From the NCBI RefSeq assembly GCF_002252505.1, contig NZ_NNRL01000167.1:34778-98777 (forward strand): a stretch of 64,000 nucleotides of DNA. The letters run 5' to 3'. Under the pieces are notes generated by a model. It was not told the origin of the DNA, did not search any database, and worked only from the letters and a program-made list of their open reading frames with translations. Each line of letters starts with the position of its first letter. Position 1 is the first letter of the stretch. The DNA is from Brucella grignonensis. Its GTDB lineage: Bacteria; Pseudomonadota; Alphaproteobacteria; Rhizobiales; Rhizobiaceae. Of the stretch, positions 17,888 through 26,701 are shown piece by piece. The position numbers and the translations under genes are program-made.

Positions 17888-20800
17888 GACAGCAACCAAT
17901 GATCTCCGCTACACTTACAGTTCGCTCGGGCGACTTTGTTGTTCATGCGCCGCTGTATCCTTACGGGCTGTGTCGTCGTCATGCTGAATGCGAGTGGCGG
18001 CATGGCATTCTCGCAGGAACAGAAGGGCGGCAGTCCGCAGGTGCGCGGCAAAGTTCTGAATGCAAGCAAGATCATCAAGGACGTGCCCATTGCTCCCAAT
18101 GTAGAGCAGAGGCGGGAACAAGGTTCGGATGACGGTGACATTCCGTTTTCAATCAGTGTGGATGGCGAACCGCTTGTGGAAAGCTCGAAACCGGAAGTCA
18201 AATCTTTTGGGAGCAAGCCAGTCGCAGGTCAGAAACAAACTGCGGACGAGCAGCGCAAGACCGATATTGGCCTCAGTGCGGTCGACATTCAGGTCAAGTT
18301 CGACGGGTTGGAAGCCAAACCCTTGTTGAACATATCGACGGTTCCGGTGCGCCGCTCCTACAAGGCAGGCGAGCAGGTTCGATTTCTTGCCACGTCCAAC
18401 TACCCGGCCTTTATCGAACGCTCAGAAATCCGCGTTTATGCGGTGGAGGACGGCAAGGAGGAAAAACTGATTACGGCGGTTCCCGTGGGCATCAACGGGG
18501 AAGCCAGTTGGACTATGCCCGCCATGCGTCCAGTGGTGGGCAATGCCGAGCCGCGCTACCGATATGTACTGCGTGTCTATGACAGTAAAGGCCGCTACGA
18601 CGAGACGCTGTCACGTTCGTTAGCGCACACGGACCGCGATCTGGAGCCGGAAAAAGAACGGAATCTGGAAGGGAAATCCCCCGGCATGGGGGACGACTTT
18701 ACGGGCTTGCGAAACATCCCCATTCGGGGCGGCGCGGTTACGGTTTACGGTCGCAATGTGCCGGAGGGCTATAGTGTCCGCGTGTTGGACGATACCATTC
18801 CCATCGACAGGAATCGCGCATTTGTCATGCAGCGCATCTTGCCGTCGGGTATTCATGACGTTGATGTGGAGGTATTGAACAACGCCAAGGGCAGTGCGCT
18901 CGATTTCAGTCGTCAAATCGATATTCCGAAGAATGATTGGTTTTATGTAGCGTTAGCCGATCTGACAGTCGGCAAACGCTTTGGCGATAAGAATATCGAA
19001 ACCGTTCGTGCCGGCGAATATGACGAAGTCTATGCCAAGGGCAGGCTGGCCTTTTATTTGAAGGGAAAGATCCAGGGCAAATATCTGTTGACGGCAGCGG
19101 GCGATACCGGTGAGGACAAGTTCGAGAACATGTTTCGCGGCATCGATGCCAAGGATCCGCGACAGCTGTTGCGCCGTCTGGATCCCAACGACTTTTATCC
19201 GGTCTATGGTGACGACTCCACCATGCTGGATGACGCGCCGACCAACGGCAAGCTCTATGTGCGGCTGGAGCGCGGCGACAGCCATGTGATGTGGGGCAAC
19301 TACAAGGCCATCATCAAGGGTACGGAATTCATGCGCTCAGAGCGCGCGCTTTATGGCGCAAGCGCCGTTTATCGTTCGGAAGATACGACACCATTCGGCG
19401 AGCGCAGGTCAGAGGTAACGCTCTATGCGGCGCAGCCCGATACATTGCCGCAGCGCGACGAGTTTCTCGGCACGGGCGGCTCTGCCTATTTCATGCGTCG
19501 CCAGGATATCACAGTCGGTTCAGAAACCGTTACGATCGAAGTTCGCGACGAGATCACCGGACAGGTGTTGGAACGCCAGACTTTGCGCTATGGCGATGAT
19601 TATTCCTTCGACTATCTTCAGGGCGTGCTGATCCTAAAGCGGCCATTGTCGTCCTCGACGGGAACCACGAGCCCGGTGCGCGATGGGGCATTGGGCGGCA
19701 ACAAAGTTTATCTGATCTCACAATATGAATATACGCCCCCCGTCGGTGAGATCGATGGTTATGTCTATGGTGGACGCGCCCAGCAATGGCTTAACGACAA
19801 GGTGCGCGTCGGTGTTACGAGCATGAGCGAGAATACCGGGCTTGCCAACCAGCAGGCCTATGGCGCGGATATCCAGATCCGGAAGTCGGAAAAGACCTTC
19901 ATTGAAGGTGAGTTTTCACGCTCAAAAGGACCGGGCTTCGGCATGTCCCGTTCGACAGATGGCGGCCTGACATTGAGCGACGTACGCACGACCGCGCGGC
20001 GATGGCCTGGCGCAGCAAGGCGCAGGTGGATCTGGAAGACCTGACCAAAAGTGGCATCAAAGGCACTGCCGGAATTTACTATCAGGAGAAACAGGCCGGC
20101 TTCTCGACGCTGGCCGAACAGATTGCTGCAAACCAGCGAATCTGGGGTGCACATGCCGATATTGATGTCACGGATACAATCAATTTCAAGCTGACCTATG
20201 ACGATTTCTCGGAAGATCAGGCCTATAATGAACTTGATGAGCATGATGTTGGCGGGCGCAAGAAGCGTAAAGGCACGGCTGCAGTCAGCAAGCAGTTCAA
20301 CGACTATTGGAAGGCATCCTTTGGTATCTCCTATATGGAGGTGCAGAACCCGCTCGCAAGATCCTACAAGTCTGGCTATAACGGTTCGCGCGTGGATGCT
20401 GGCGCACGGCTGGAATATAGGCCGGATTCCGATCAGCTTTATTACATGTTCGGGCAAGCGACCTTGTCGCGTTCGGGCGATATCGACCGTGGCGACCGTG
20501 TCGGCGTGGGTTACAAATACAAACTGACGGACAAGATCAATCTGGAAGGCGAGGTATCTGACGGCACCAATGGCATAGGTGGCCTTGCCGCTATCGCGTA
20601 TAATCCCACAACGGAAGACACCTATTATTTTGGCTATCGTCTTGATCCGGACCGCGCCTATGATCTGGATAGGGCCTACGATCTGTCCGGAACCGACCGC
20701 GGCACGTTTGTGTTCGGTGCACGGCGCAAGTTCGACGATTATTGGTCTACCTATGGCGAAAACAATTATGATCTTTTCGGAAAGCGCCGCTCGCTGACCA

Positions 20801-21690
20801 AGACCTATGGCGTCACCTATACGCCGGATAAGGTCTGGACGATTGACGGTGGTTTCGAATCCGGCAGGATACAGGACGATACAATCGATCCGGTCACGGG
20901 ACGTGAGCGCTCCGACTTTGATCGCACTGCGGTTTCGCTGTCGGTCGGCTACAAGGATGAAGACTGGATCAATGGTCGCGTTCGCGGCGAAGTGCGGTTC
21001 GAGGATTCAGAAGACGGAACCCGTAACCGCAACACCTACCTCTTCGCTGCCGGTCTTGGCTGGAAAACCAGTGACGACTGGCGTCTGCTTGCCGCTGTCG
21101 ATGCAGTTCTGTCGGATTCCCCCAATGCAAGCTCATTCCGCGACGGTAATTATGTGGAAGCTTCGTGGGGCTACGCCTATCGTCCCGTCGACAATGATCG
21201 GCTGAATGCCCTGTTCAAATATACATGGCTCTACGATCAGCCGGGTGAAAACCAGGTTAGCGCGGTCACTGGCGACGATTACGGCCCGGCTCAGCGCAAT
21301 CATATCCTATCGGCGGACTTCACCTATGATCTCTTCCCGTGGTTGTCGGTTGGTGCCAAATACGGTTTCCGCTACGGCGAAGTGCGTTATCGCCTGCTGG
21401 ATGAGGATCGTGAGAAGTTCGGTGAATGGCAAACATCGTCAGCGCATCTCGGTATTATCCGTACGGATCTTCACATCGTGAAGAACTGGGATGTTCTGGT
21501 TGAAGGACGCGTCATGCGCATGCCGGAAGCCGGGACCACCGATTATGGCGCGCTGACGGCAATCTATCGTCACGTCGGTGAGAACTTCAAGGTCGGTGTC
21601 GGCTACAATTTCGGTAACTTCTCCGACGATCTCCGCGACTTCTCTCTCAACGACCGCGGCGCCTTCCTTAACGTCATCGGGAAGTTTTAG
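17884..21690 (+). pseudogene. Frameshifted large outer-membrane beta-barrel protein
   Basis: Two overlapping frames (17936-20044 and 20002-21690) encode one protein of about 1,250 residues. The first ends shortly after GGLTLSDVRTT; the second picks up as MAWRSKAQVDLEDL in the -1 relative frame, consistent with loss of one G in ACCGCGCGGCG near 19998. A hydrophobic signal-like stretch lies near the start (RRCILTGCVVVMLNASGG). The C-terminal third is rich in alternating aromatic and polar residues typical of barrel strands and ends in Phe (FLNVIGKF), the outer-membrane targeting signature. The coupled start at ATG 17884 is in a third frame, so a further shift near the 5' end is likely. Function unknown; probably a partner of the upstream secreted protein. 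Confidence 0.7.
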
Positions 21691-21748
21691 GTTGGGCTAT
21701 TTCATAGGATTTTGCGCAAGGTAAGAACGTTCCCAATTTTGGTCGCAC

Positions 21749-22009
21749 TTATGCTGTGAGAGCTTCAAACTGTTGTTTGGGTGAGAGCTGCTCCGCTGTT
21801 GCAAAGACCCGAAATGGCGAACGGCTATCGTTGGTGAATTGGTTCATACGGATCATATGCGCCACTTCGACAACAACCACCGACAGCATGACATCATGCA
21901 AAATCTGGACAGCTCTGTTGTACGTTGCGTTCAGGTAATGAACATGTCGATCTGCGTCCGATTCGGTTATCATACTGATATAATTATAAAATGTGAACTG
22001 GAATGACAA
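21749..22009 (-). pseudogene. Possible gene remnant ending QQFEALTA
   Basis: An 86-codon minus-strand frame ending in EQLSPKQQFEALTA. A degenerate copy of the same C-terminal coding stretch, ending QQFTALTA and carrying an internal stop, lies at about 48984-49020. Shared ends in two unrelated intergenic places suggest decayed copies of one element or gene. The frame overlaps the adh promoter region, so it is unlikely to be a working gene. I do not recognise the protein. Confidence 0.3.
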
Positions 22010-22015
22010 TTGCTT
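21999..22015 (+). promoter_or_regulatory. Sigma-54-type promoter of adh
   Basis: TGGAATGACAATTGCTT carries GG (22000-22001) and GC (22012-22013) exactly 12 bp apart, matching the -24/-12 arrangement and the TTGCT box of RpoN promoters; the CAC after GG is not conserved. A start near 22025 would leave about 40 bases before the adh ATG. It fits co-regulation with the mimA promoter by the enhancer-binding regulators in this window. Confidence 0.65.
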
Positions 22016-22065
22016 GAGTGTCGTTTGTAAAGGATATCTATCCCGACAACGGAGGAGGCATTAGC

Positions 22066-23118
22066 ATGAAGGCGCAAGTTCTAAACCGGTATGACGATAG
22101 TCTGACGGGAGACCAATGGGTGTCGTTGCAAGACGTTCCCGACCCCCAGATCAAAAAATCCACCGATGTCATCGTTCGCATCGGCGGCGCGGGAGTCTGC
22201 CGCACGGATCTTCACATCATTGAGGGTATCTGGCGCCCGCACATGGACCCGGATGGAGACAGCCTCCTGCCGCTTGTCATGGGGCATGAAAACGCTGGAT
22301 GGGTTGAGGAAGTCGGCAAGGAAGTCGAAGGGATCAAAGTTGGCGATCCGGTCATTGTACATCCCAAAATATCCGGCGGAACTTGTCTCGCCTGTAGGCG
22401 TGGGTTTGATATGCATGGCCTGGGCAAGTTCCCCGGACTCGATTGTAACGGGGGGTACTCCGAGTATCTGTGTACGTCAGAGCGCAACATCGTCAAACTA
22501 CCTAAGACGCTGGCGCCAAAGGACGTCGCGCCCTATTCTGATGCAGGTCTGACAGCCTATAGGGCGGTGAAGAAGGCGGCGCGTCATCTTTTGCCCGGTG
22601 AAAACTGTGTCGTGATCGGGGCCGGCGGATTGGGGCATATCGGGATCCAATGCCTAAAAGCAATGTGCGCCGCTGATGTTATTGTCGTCGACACGTCGAA
22701 TGATTCACTCGCTCTTGCTGGCAATATAGGTGCCGACAAACTCGTGAAGGCCGATGGGAACGAGGTTGAAGCTGTGTTGCAGCTGACCGGTGGGCAAGGC
22801 GCCGAAGCCGTCATCGACTTCGTCGGAGAAAAGGGTACTACGACGAAGGGCTTAGCCATGACCCGACCGATGGGCAGTTACTATGTCGTCGGTTATGGTG
22901 AGGATATCCGGGTTCCAACCGTGGATATGGTCATTACCGAAAAAAATATCATCGGCAATCTTGTTGGAACCTGGGCTGAGCTTACAGAATTAATGGCACT
23001 TGCCGATCGAGGTCTCGTGAACCTGACGACTGTGGAATACAAACTCGCAGACGCCAATAAAGCACTCAAGGATCTGCACAATGGCAAGATACACGGGCGC
23101 GCCGTGCTGATCCCTTGA
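22066..23118 (+). CDS. adh: Zinc-dependent NAD alcohol dehydrogenase
   Basis: 350-residue medium-chain alcohol dehydrogenase. The catalytic zinc site is indicated by AGVCRTDLHIIEG (Cys, Asp/His) and LVMGHENAGWVEEVG. The Rossmann motif is VVIGAGGLGHIGIQ, and the acidic VVDTSND at the next strand end favours NAD. The structural-zinc loop is reduced (GGTCLACRRGFDMHG), with fewer than four cysteines. ATG 22066 is chosen over an upstream in-frame start because GGAGGAGG precedes it at the right distance. Related clusters of mim/prm-type monooxygenases carry an Adh of this kind for the product alcohol, and the sigma-54 promoter ties it to that regulon, 3.6 kb from mimA. Confidence 0.88.
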   Translation: MKAQVLNRYDDSLTGDQWVSLQDVPDPQIKKSTDVIVRIGGAGVCRTDLHIIEGIWRPHMDPDGDSLLPLVMGHENAGWVEEVGKEVEGIKVGDPVIVHPKISGGTCLACRRGFDMHGLGKFPGLDCNGGYSEYLCTSERNIVKLPKTLAPKDVAPYSDAGLTAYRAVKKAARHLLPGENCVVIGAGGLGHIGIQCLKAMCAADVIVVDTSNDSLALAGNIGADKLVKADGNEVEAVLQLTGGQGAEAVIDFVGEKGTTTKGLAMTRPMGSYYVVGYGEDIRVPTVDMVITEKNIIGNLVGTWAELTELMALADRGLVNLTTVEYKLADANKALKDLHNGKIHGRAVLIP

Positions 23119-23145
23119 GTGCCAAACGCCGCAAGCCTGATGGCA

Positions 23146-23171
23146 GTTCTCCAGCCGCACGGCTGGAGAAC
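23146..23171 (+). terminator. Strong hairpin after adh
   Basis: GTTCTCCAGCC (23146-23156) and GGCTGGAGAAC (23161-23171) form a perfect 11-pair stem with a four-base loop, directly between adh and the ribbon-helix-helix gene. There is no T-run after it, so it may attenuate or stabilise rather than fully terminate. Confidence 0.6.
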
Positions 23172-23207
23172 GTGACGACAGAGGATGCCCCGCGAGAGGA
23201 CAAGGAT

Positions 23208-23501
23208 ATGGTTTTCAGATTGTTGAGTCGCCAAAACCCCGAGCCGTTTCTCAAGATCAGCCGCTCCGTGAGGATCGCCGGACATTCGACCAGTGTGCGG
23301 TTGGAATCGGCATTTTGGAGCACATTAGAGGACATTGCGACAGTGGAGGGAATGACGATATCGAGTCTCATTAGTCTGCTATACCAGAAGGCAATAGATC
23401 AACACGATGACGTGCCCAGCCTCACCTCAATGCTACGGACCATCTGCCTCCTCTATCAGGAAGAGCGTAGTTCACCGGGTATACAGACGCAACAGCGCTG
23501 A
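23208..23501 (+). CDS. Ribbon-helix-helix (RHH_4-like) protein
   Basis: 97-residue protein with the segment SVRIAGHSTSVRLESAFWSTLEDIA and SLTSMLRTICLLYQEE, which looks like the RHH_4 family of small DNA-binding proteins common in alphaproteobacteria. The frame is open from a TTG at 23115, but that would place the 11-bp hairpin inside the gene; ATG 23208 after GAGAGGACAAGG is more likely. A clear paralogue (GHSTSVRLEVLFWNILDEIA) lies at 62407-62730. Targets are unknown; as the second gene after adh it could modulate that operon. Confidence 0.75.
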   Translation: MVFRLLSRQNPEPFLKISRSVRIAGHSTSVRLESAFWSTLEDIATVEGMTISSLISLLYQKAIDQHDDVPSLTSMLRTICLLYQEERSSPGIQTQQR

Positions 23502-23540
23502 GCCGACAGCGCAGTGGTATAGAGTGAACACCACTAAGTT

Positions 23541-23643
23541 TAGAGCATTTCGATCTGATTGAAACAGATCGAAATGTTCTCAATATTTGCTTTAACGCGC
23601 ATCTTATCTGAGAACCGTTTCACACTTTTGGGGATGCGCTCTA
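23541..23643. repeat. Palindromic intergenic repeat element, about 103 bp
   Basis: Bounded by TAGAGC and GCTCTA inverted ends. An internal perfect 12-bp inverted repeat, CATTTCGATCTG (23546-23557) and CAGATCGAAATG (23565-23576), forms a hairpin. Its size and ends (GAGCATTTC at one end, GCTCTA at the other) match the elements at 25349-25450 and 36937-37028, so it appears to belong to the same MITE-like family common in rhizobial intergenic DNA. Confidence 0.65.
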
Positions 23644-23655
23644 ATAGGCGGACAC

Positions 23656-23850
23656 CTATTCCTTCAGAGGTGTCGTCTTGGTGGTTTGGTCAACCCTTCC
23701 TTCCGCAATCCAACGCGCACCAAGCACAAGTGCCCCCATAGCGAAATCCCTACCGTAGGCGACTACCATCTCTTGCGAGATCTGCGAGATCCTTTCAAAA
23801 AAAGCGTCTTTTGCCTCTTGTTCTTCCTTTTCGGACAGTTCGAGTTGCAT
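23656..23850 (-). CDS. Small acidic helical protein, last gene of WD40 operon
   Basis: 64-residue protein starting MQLELSEKEEQEAKD, mostly helical and acidic at the N-terminus, with a hydrophobic MGALVLGARWIAEGR stretch near the C-terminus. An in-frame ATG exists at 23862, but ATG 23850 has a perfect GGAGG at the right spacing (GGAGGAAATC). It follows the WD40 gene by 23 bases on the same strand. I do not recognise a family. Confidence 0.6.
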   Translation of the reverse strand: MQLELSEKEEQEAKDAFFERISQISQEMVVAYGRDFAMGALVLGARWIAEGRVDQTTKTTPLKE

Positions 23851-23873
23851 GATTTCCTCCATTTATGGTTCGA

Positions 23874-24986
23874 TTATTTGAACATCTGCTGTGGAAAGCT
23901 AACGATAGCAACGTCGCCAAGCGCATCTCCGATCGCAAGATGACGTCCATCAAGCGTCCATTGCAATGACGTGACGGGACCTCCGGCTGAGCGAACGACA
24001 AGTTCCGCGGGCGTGCCGAGGGAAGATACGACGACCTGTCCGTTGGCATAGCCAGCGGCGACAAGACGTCCTTTTGGCTGGGCTGCTACCGCCTCTACCA
24101 GAACCAAGCCAGTACGGCCTGTCGCGAGCGCTCCCGTCGAGCGGTCATCGAAGGGCGGCGTTTTCATCGACCAGGCTGCAATACGAAAAGCGCCGGATGC
24201 AAGAATAGTTTCTGTAGCCCAGGTCACATCCCGCACCTGACCCGGAAAGCCATCAAGAAACACGTGGCGACTTGAAGCTATTTCCAGAAGCAAAAGCCCT
24301 TTGCCGACGATACTAGATGCCAGCATGCTACCGTCATCGCTCCATTTCAATGACAACGGCTCAGCAGATAGCGGAACTCGCAACAGGGGCTGCAACGTAT
24401 CCATAATCCGATATACGATCAGGCACTCGGTGCAAGCGGCGGCCAGCATGGCCCCATCCTTCGAAAAGGCGATACGTTCCGGTTGTCCTCCACCCTCGTG
24501 GGCCACGCTCAGCGGCGCGGACCAATCCCCATCTCGATGGACAAAAAGTCTGTCGGCGGTTCTATAGGCTGTTGCTCCCGTCAAAAGGCAATGATCGAAT
24601 GCCATCAACCGAGCTGCCGACGAAAGAACGGTCTCCAAAATCTCGCCTGTTCGGCTGAGATGGACGATGTTGACTTCCCCGGCAGCAAGGAAGCCGCCAT
24701 TGCGATATGTGGAGACCGCTTCGCCGTCTTTCACTCGCGTGACGATCAGCGGCGCTGGCTTTCCCTGCCGGGGCGCTATTGTTATTTGGCTCCCATTGAC
24801 TGAAACGCGCGCGTCTGGCGGTTCGTTGTCAGCCATTCTGGCCAATGCGACCGAGCCATCGTCTGAGACGATGGCAAGAAGCGTATTATCTTCATTAAAA
24901 CACATATGACGGATCGCAGACGATCGCCGCCACTTTCGGGCGAGGAGATCGAACAAGGCTATCGATGGGACTGTTTGCTGGTTCAT
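23874..24986 (-). CDS. WD40-repeat beta-propeller protein
   Basis: 370-residue protein with repeated WD40-like units, for example HMCFNEDNTLLAIVSDDGSVALARM near the start, ERIAFSKDGAMLAAACTECLIVYRI, SLKWSDDGSMLASSIVGKGLLLLEI, VEAVAAQPKGRLVAAGYANGQVVVSSL and SLQWTLDGRHLAIGDALGDVAIVSF at the end. No signal peptide or membrane segment is seen, so it is probably a cytoplasmic scaffold. The frame extends upstream, but ATG 24986 overlaps the stop of the preceding gene (ATGA) and has GGGGAGGAAAA before it. Partners are probably the small coiled-coil protein upstream and the 64-residue protein downstream. Function unknown. Confidence 0.8.
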   Translation of the reverse strand: MNQQTVPSIALFDLLARKWRRSSAIRHMCFNEDNTLLAIVSDDGSVALARMADNEPPDARVSVNGSQITIAPRQGKPAPLIVTRVKDGEAVSTYRNGGFLAAGEVNIVHLSRTGEILETVLSSAARLMAFDHCLLTGATAYRTADRLFVHRDGDWSAPLSVAHEGGGQPERIAFSKDGAMLAAACTECLIVYRIMDTLQPLLRVPLSAEPLSLKWSDDGSMLASSIVGKGLLLLEIASSRHVFLDGFPGQVRDVTWATETILASGAFRIAAWSMKTPPFDDRSTGALATGRTGLVLVEAVAAQPKGRLVAAGYANGQVVVSSLGTPAELVVRSAGGPVTSLQWTLDGRHLAIGDALGDVAIVSFPQQMFK

Positions 24987-25300
24987 GATTTTCCTCCCCT
25001 TGCCGCGATCAGACGGTCGATCTCCGCAACCGCTGTCTCTGCTGCTTCTATCTCCACGATGCAATCGGCCTGGGCCGATCGGATGCCGGAGGCCTGTTCT
25101 TCGGCCTCGTTCAATGCCTGTATGAGCTCATTGTTGGCAGGAACCTGATCCAGCGCCAATTGCAAGCGCAGGATCTCCATCTCGGTTCCCGACATCTCCT
25201 GGATCAGCTTGTGTACCCTTGCAGTAAGAGCCGACACATCGGCGACAAGATCAAGTCGGCGGCGCAGCAGTTTCTGAATCGGTTGATCTTGATCGTTCAT
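24983..25300 (-). CDS. Small coiled-coil protein, first gene of WD40 operon
   Basis: 105-residue, almost entirely helical protein (MNDQDQPIQKLLRRRLDL, then LTARVHKLIQEMSGTEMEIL and a heptad-like LNEAEEQASGIRSAQADCIV). It overlaps the WD40 start by four bases, so the two proteins are made together. The frame runs up through a repeat element to 25423; ATG 25300 lies just past the repeat and is preferred although its Shine-Dalgarno is weak. No family recognised. The architecture suggests a structural or adaptor complex. Confidence 0.65.
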   Translation of the reverse strand: MNDQDQPIQKLLRRRLDLVADVSALTARVHKLIQEMSGTEMEILRLQLALDQVPANNELIQALNEAEEQASGIRSAQADCIVEIEAAETAVAEIDRLIAARGGKS

Positions 25301-25348
25301 GATGGGATGCTGCCTGTCTCGCGATGGCTTGAACGCCGCGTAGATTTG

Positions 25349-25450
25349 GAGCATTTCCCGCAAAAGTACGAAGCGGGTTTGCGTAGGGTAATGCGTAAAA
25401 ACATAGAGATAGAACGGCTCCACGACTCCGTTTTAACTGGAACCGCTCTA
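25349..25450. repeat. Palindromic repeat element, left member of an inverted pair
   Basis: About 102 bp from GAGCATTTCC to GCTCTA. Bases 25386-25448 match, in inverted orientation, 25841-25904 with only three differences over about 64 positions. The two copies flank the small gene at 25469-25732. The same family occurs at 36937-37028. Confidence 0.75.
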
Positions 25451-25468
25451 AGTAAGAGGAGCCGCGAG

Positions 25469-25732
25469 ATGTTTGAAACAATTGGCAGCACATTCTTCGA
25501 TGCCCTGCGCCAAGCAGCCGAACGCCATCTTGAGCGTGACCACTCCTGTATTGAAGCGCTCGATGCGGCGGCCCGCAGTGCCAGCCCGGCAGCGACCGTC
25601 GCTGCGCAGGAGGCGCTTGCCGCTCTCGATCCAGCAATCATGAATTTGCTGCTGACCGAGACACACAAACTGTTGCGCGAACACCCTGGGCAGATCCTCG
25701 GAAGCTGGAAGCCCGCTGGCGCCAGCCATTGA
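25469..25732 (+). CDS. Small helical protein enclosed by inverted repeats
   Basis: 87-residue protein starting MFETIGSTFFDALRQAAERH, Ala- and Leu-rich and predicted helical, ending GQILGSWKPAGASH. The frame is open from 25160, but the upstream part runs through the repeat and over the divergent gene; ATG 25469 with AAGAGGA before it is preferred. It is divergent from the WD40 operon, and nearly identical inverted repeats lie on both sides. No family recognised; it may belong functionally to the WD40 group. Confidence 0.55.
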   Translation: MFETIGSTFFDALRQAAERHLERDHSCIEALDAAARSASPAATVAAQEALAALDPAIMNLLLTETHKLLREHPGQILGSWKPAGASH

Positions 25733-25840
25733 TTGTCGCGCGAGCTGCTCTTGCTGTAGCACTCCCCGACGTTTTTCAAGCGCCGAGGAAAGCATGTAAA
25801 TTCGGCATTTGCTTTCTGCATTGTCGTTCAGCCAATCTTG

Positions 25841-25904
25841 GAGCGGTTCCAGTTAAAACAGAGTCGTGGAGCCGTTCTATCTCTTTGTTTTTACGCATTA
25901 TCCC
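25841..25904. repeat. Palindromic repeat element, right member of an inverted pair
   Basis: Inverted copy of 25386-25448 with one indel and two substitutions; it lacks the GAGCATTTCC end that the left copy has. The spacing between the pair is 392 bp. Confidence 0.75.
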
Positions 25905-26442
25905 AGGCTTCTACGTGGATCATGGCGCCCTCATCGGACACCCGGAACGGTTTCGACAGCGCTACGCCTGAGAAGACGAAATCGAGCAACAGTGTCGTGT
26001 GTCGTTCGGCCAAAGCGTGAAACAAGGGTTGCACCTTCTCGATGATGCACGTACCGGAAAGCTGCAAAAGCATTAATCGTTGAAAATGGCGCTGCATCAT
26101 GTGCTGGCTTTCTCCCAGGAAGCGCATCACGAAAACGACGTCTCACTGCTTCAGCAGGGTGAGTTCATTGAAATGTCGCCTTCCAACGAACCAAACGGCG
26201 ACTGATGCTCGTTCCCGCCCGTCATGAACCTTTTCCAGAGCCAGAATAAACATCTTTCCGATTAAATGTAATCATTAAATTGATATATGTCTATCTTTGT
26301 TTACTTTGATATTTGAGGGAATTATTCAAGATAAATTCAAGTATAAATATCATTACATATGTAAATTACGATTGTAAAATAACTTTACACTACCTCGCTT
26401 TCACCGTGCGTCAAGACTGCAAAATACCGAGAAAATCGCATT
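25905..26442. other. Intergenic region upstream of the mimA promoter
   Basis: No convincing gene. A minus-strand frame of about 79 codons (25891-26130) begins MMRFLGESQHMMQRHF but is not recognisable and its C-terminus runs into the repeat. It may be a gene remnant. From about 26260 the DNA becomes strongly AT-rich, and this part is probably the enhancer region for the sigma-54 promoter at 26443. Confidence 0.4.
26353..26385. promoter_or_regulatory. Candidate upstream activator site for mimA
   Basis: A perfect 12-bp palindrome TTACATATGTAA (26353-26364) lies about 80-90 bp before the -24 box. It is followed by GTAAATTACGATTGTAAA and then CTTTAC, so GTAA/TTAC half-sites occur several times. 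The distance and dyad symmetry suit binding of a Fis-type helix-turn-helix of an AcoR-like activator. Inferred from position only. Confidence 0.5.
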
Positions 26443-26458
26443 TGGCACGCTATTTGCA
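26443..26458 (+). promoter_or_regulatory. Sigma-54 promoter of the monooxygenase operon
   Basis: TGGCACGCTATTTGCA matches the RpoN consensus TGGCACG-N4-TTGCW, with GG at 26444-26445 and GC at 26456-26457. A start near 26469 gives an unusually long leader of about 230 nt before mimA. Activation needs an enhancer-binding ATPase; two candidates are encoded at 37176-39230 and 40022-41884. Confidence 0.9.
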
Positions 26459-26701
26459 TTGTTCTTTGCATAAAATTATCGCGCTTACTGCGACGACAAA
26501 GAACGAAGGAATGGGGAGTACCGGATTCTTCGACAGAAGAGCCACCCTAAGGACCTTCGCCTCAATTGATTGCACCGCCCGGCTCCGGGAGCGCTCAAGC
26601 GCATTCTCGTTTCCGCGCGTTCCAACTCTCGCTCTCGGCGCTTCGCGCGCCGTTCCTGCCAGGCCTGAGGCTTTGGCGCAACAATATGGAGGCAGAGGAC
26701 G

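Noticed and set aside
25891..26130. 79-codon minus-strand ORF before the mimA enhancer region
   Set aside because: Runs into the repeat element, no good ribosome site and no recognisable domain; possibly a remnant.
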